Shown in pieces: positions 63,907-64,000 of a DNA stretch of 64,000 nt. The DNA comes from Bacteroidota bacterium (GTDB lineage: Bacteria > Bacteroidota > Bacteroidia > JABDFU01). Each line of letters opens with the position of its first letter. The stretch's first letter is position 1. Where the stretch lies: assembly GCA_016183775.1 (NCBI GenBank), contig JACPDY010000119.1, positions 22,108 to 86,107 on the forward strand, read 5' to 3'. A model generated the notes under the pieces. That model saw only the letters and a list, made by a program, of their open reading frames with translations, was not told where the DNA came from and ran no database searches. The translations under genes and the position numbers were made by a program.

Positions 63907-64000
63907 TTAAGAACAGGTTAAGAGCGTAAATTTTCATCTTCGTACTCCCACACACAATTGCTTGTATGTTTGGTAACAACGGTTGGTGCTTAACCTGTAA

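Noticed and set aside
1..64000. tRNA, rRNA, transposase, integrase or phage genes
   Set aside because: None was recognised in gaps or frames; the movable features are the DUF4143 units, the toxin-antitoxin pair and dispersed inverted repeats.

Overview
The window comes from a member of the Bacteroidota with a moderately AT-rich genome. The evidence is a type IX secretion system (T9SS) signature (a giant SprB-like repeat adhesin followed by a PorP/SprF protein, plus several secreted proteins with type A or type B C-terminal sorting domains), a TonB-dependent receptor with an N-terminal carboxypeptidase-regulatory-like domain, a fused MurF-alanine racemase, a KorAB 2-oxoacid:ferredoxin oxidoreductase, and promoter-like TTG-N18-TAnnTTYG motifs. 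I saw no rRNA, tRNA, CRISPR array, transposase or prophage.

Layout. 1-4.6 kb: outer-membrane proteins, including a His/Cys-rich small secreted protein in front of a TonB receptor, probably for metal uptake. 4.9-16.5 kb: a 3,539-residue SprB-like adhesin with 40 repeats by hand count, and its PorP/SprF partner. 16.5-23 kb: kynureninase, HemL, a UbiA-like membrane protein and glycine dehydrogenase. 23.2-26 kb: two tandem paralogous T9SS cargo proteins, each followed by a strong terminator. 26-30.1 kb: an MlaF/MlaE lipid transporter pair, a previously uncalled 45-residue lipoprotein and FeoA/FeoB iron uptake. 30.2-33.7 kb: O-antigen ligase-like protein and two glycosyltransferases. 33.8-45.9 kb: mostly housekeeping (MeaB, MurF-Alr, thymidine kinase, an acyl-CoA carboxylase, PurD, PurQ) with a DUF4143 ATPase and a MntA/HepT toxin-antitoxin pair inserted between. 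46-50 kb: cold-shock protein and a Sia-type partner-switching module (double SiaB-like kinase, SiaC-like target, membrane PP2C phosphatase). 50.3-55 kb: a GltD-like/ferredoxin fusion with KorA and KorB. 55-64 kb: a second DUF4143 ATPase, a lipoprotein, a small barrel protein with a TPR-PP2C phosphatase, a secreted beta-helix protein, two thioredoxin-fold proteins and a Kelch/SprB-repeat gene that lacks a visible start.

The most notable observations are these. (1) One DUF4143 ATPase gene is bracketed by a 41-bp near-identical direct repeat; the copy before the gene lies in a perfect 59-bp palindrome. A second ATPase of the same type has a different duplicated 21-bp motif upstream. (2) In the giant adhesin the second and third cysteines of each repeat are always lost together (8 of 40 repeats), which predicts the disulfide pairing. 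(3) The same adhesin contains three tandem copies of a five-repeat unit of about 1.14 kb. (4) The Sia-like module has an unusual tandem kinase and a phosphatase with a predicted periplasmic sensor region. All functional statements rest on reading motifs by eye; no database search was possible.
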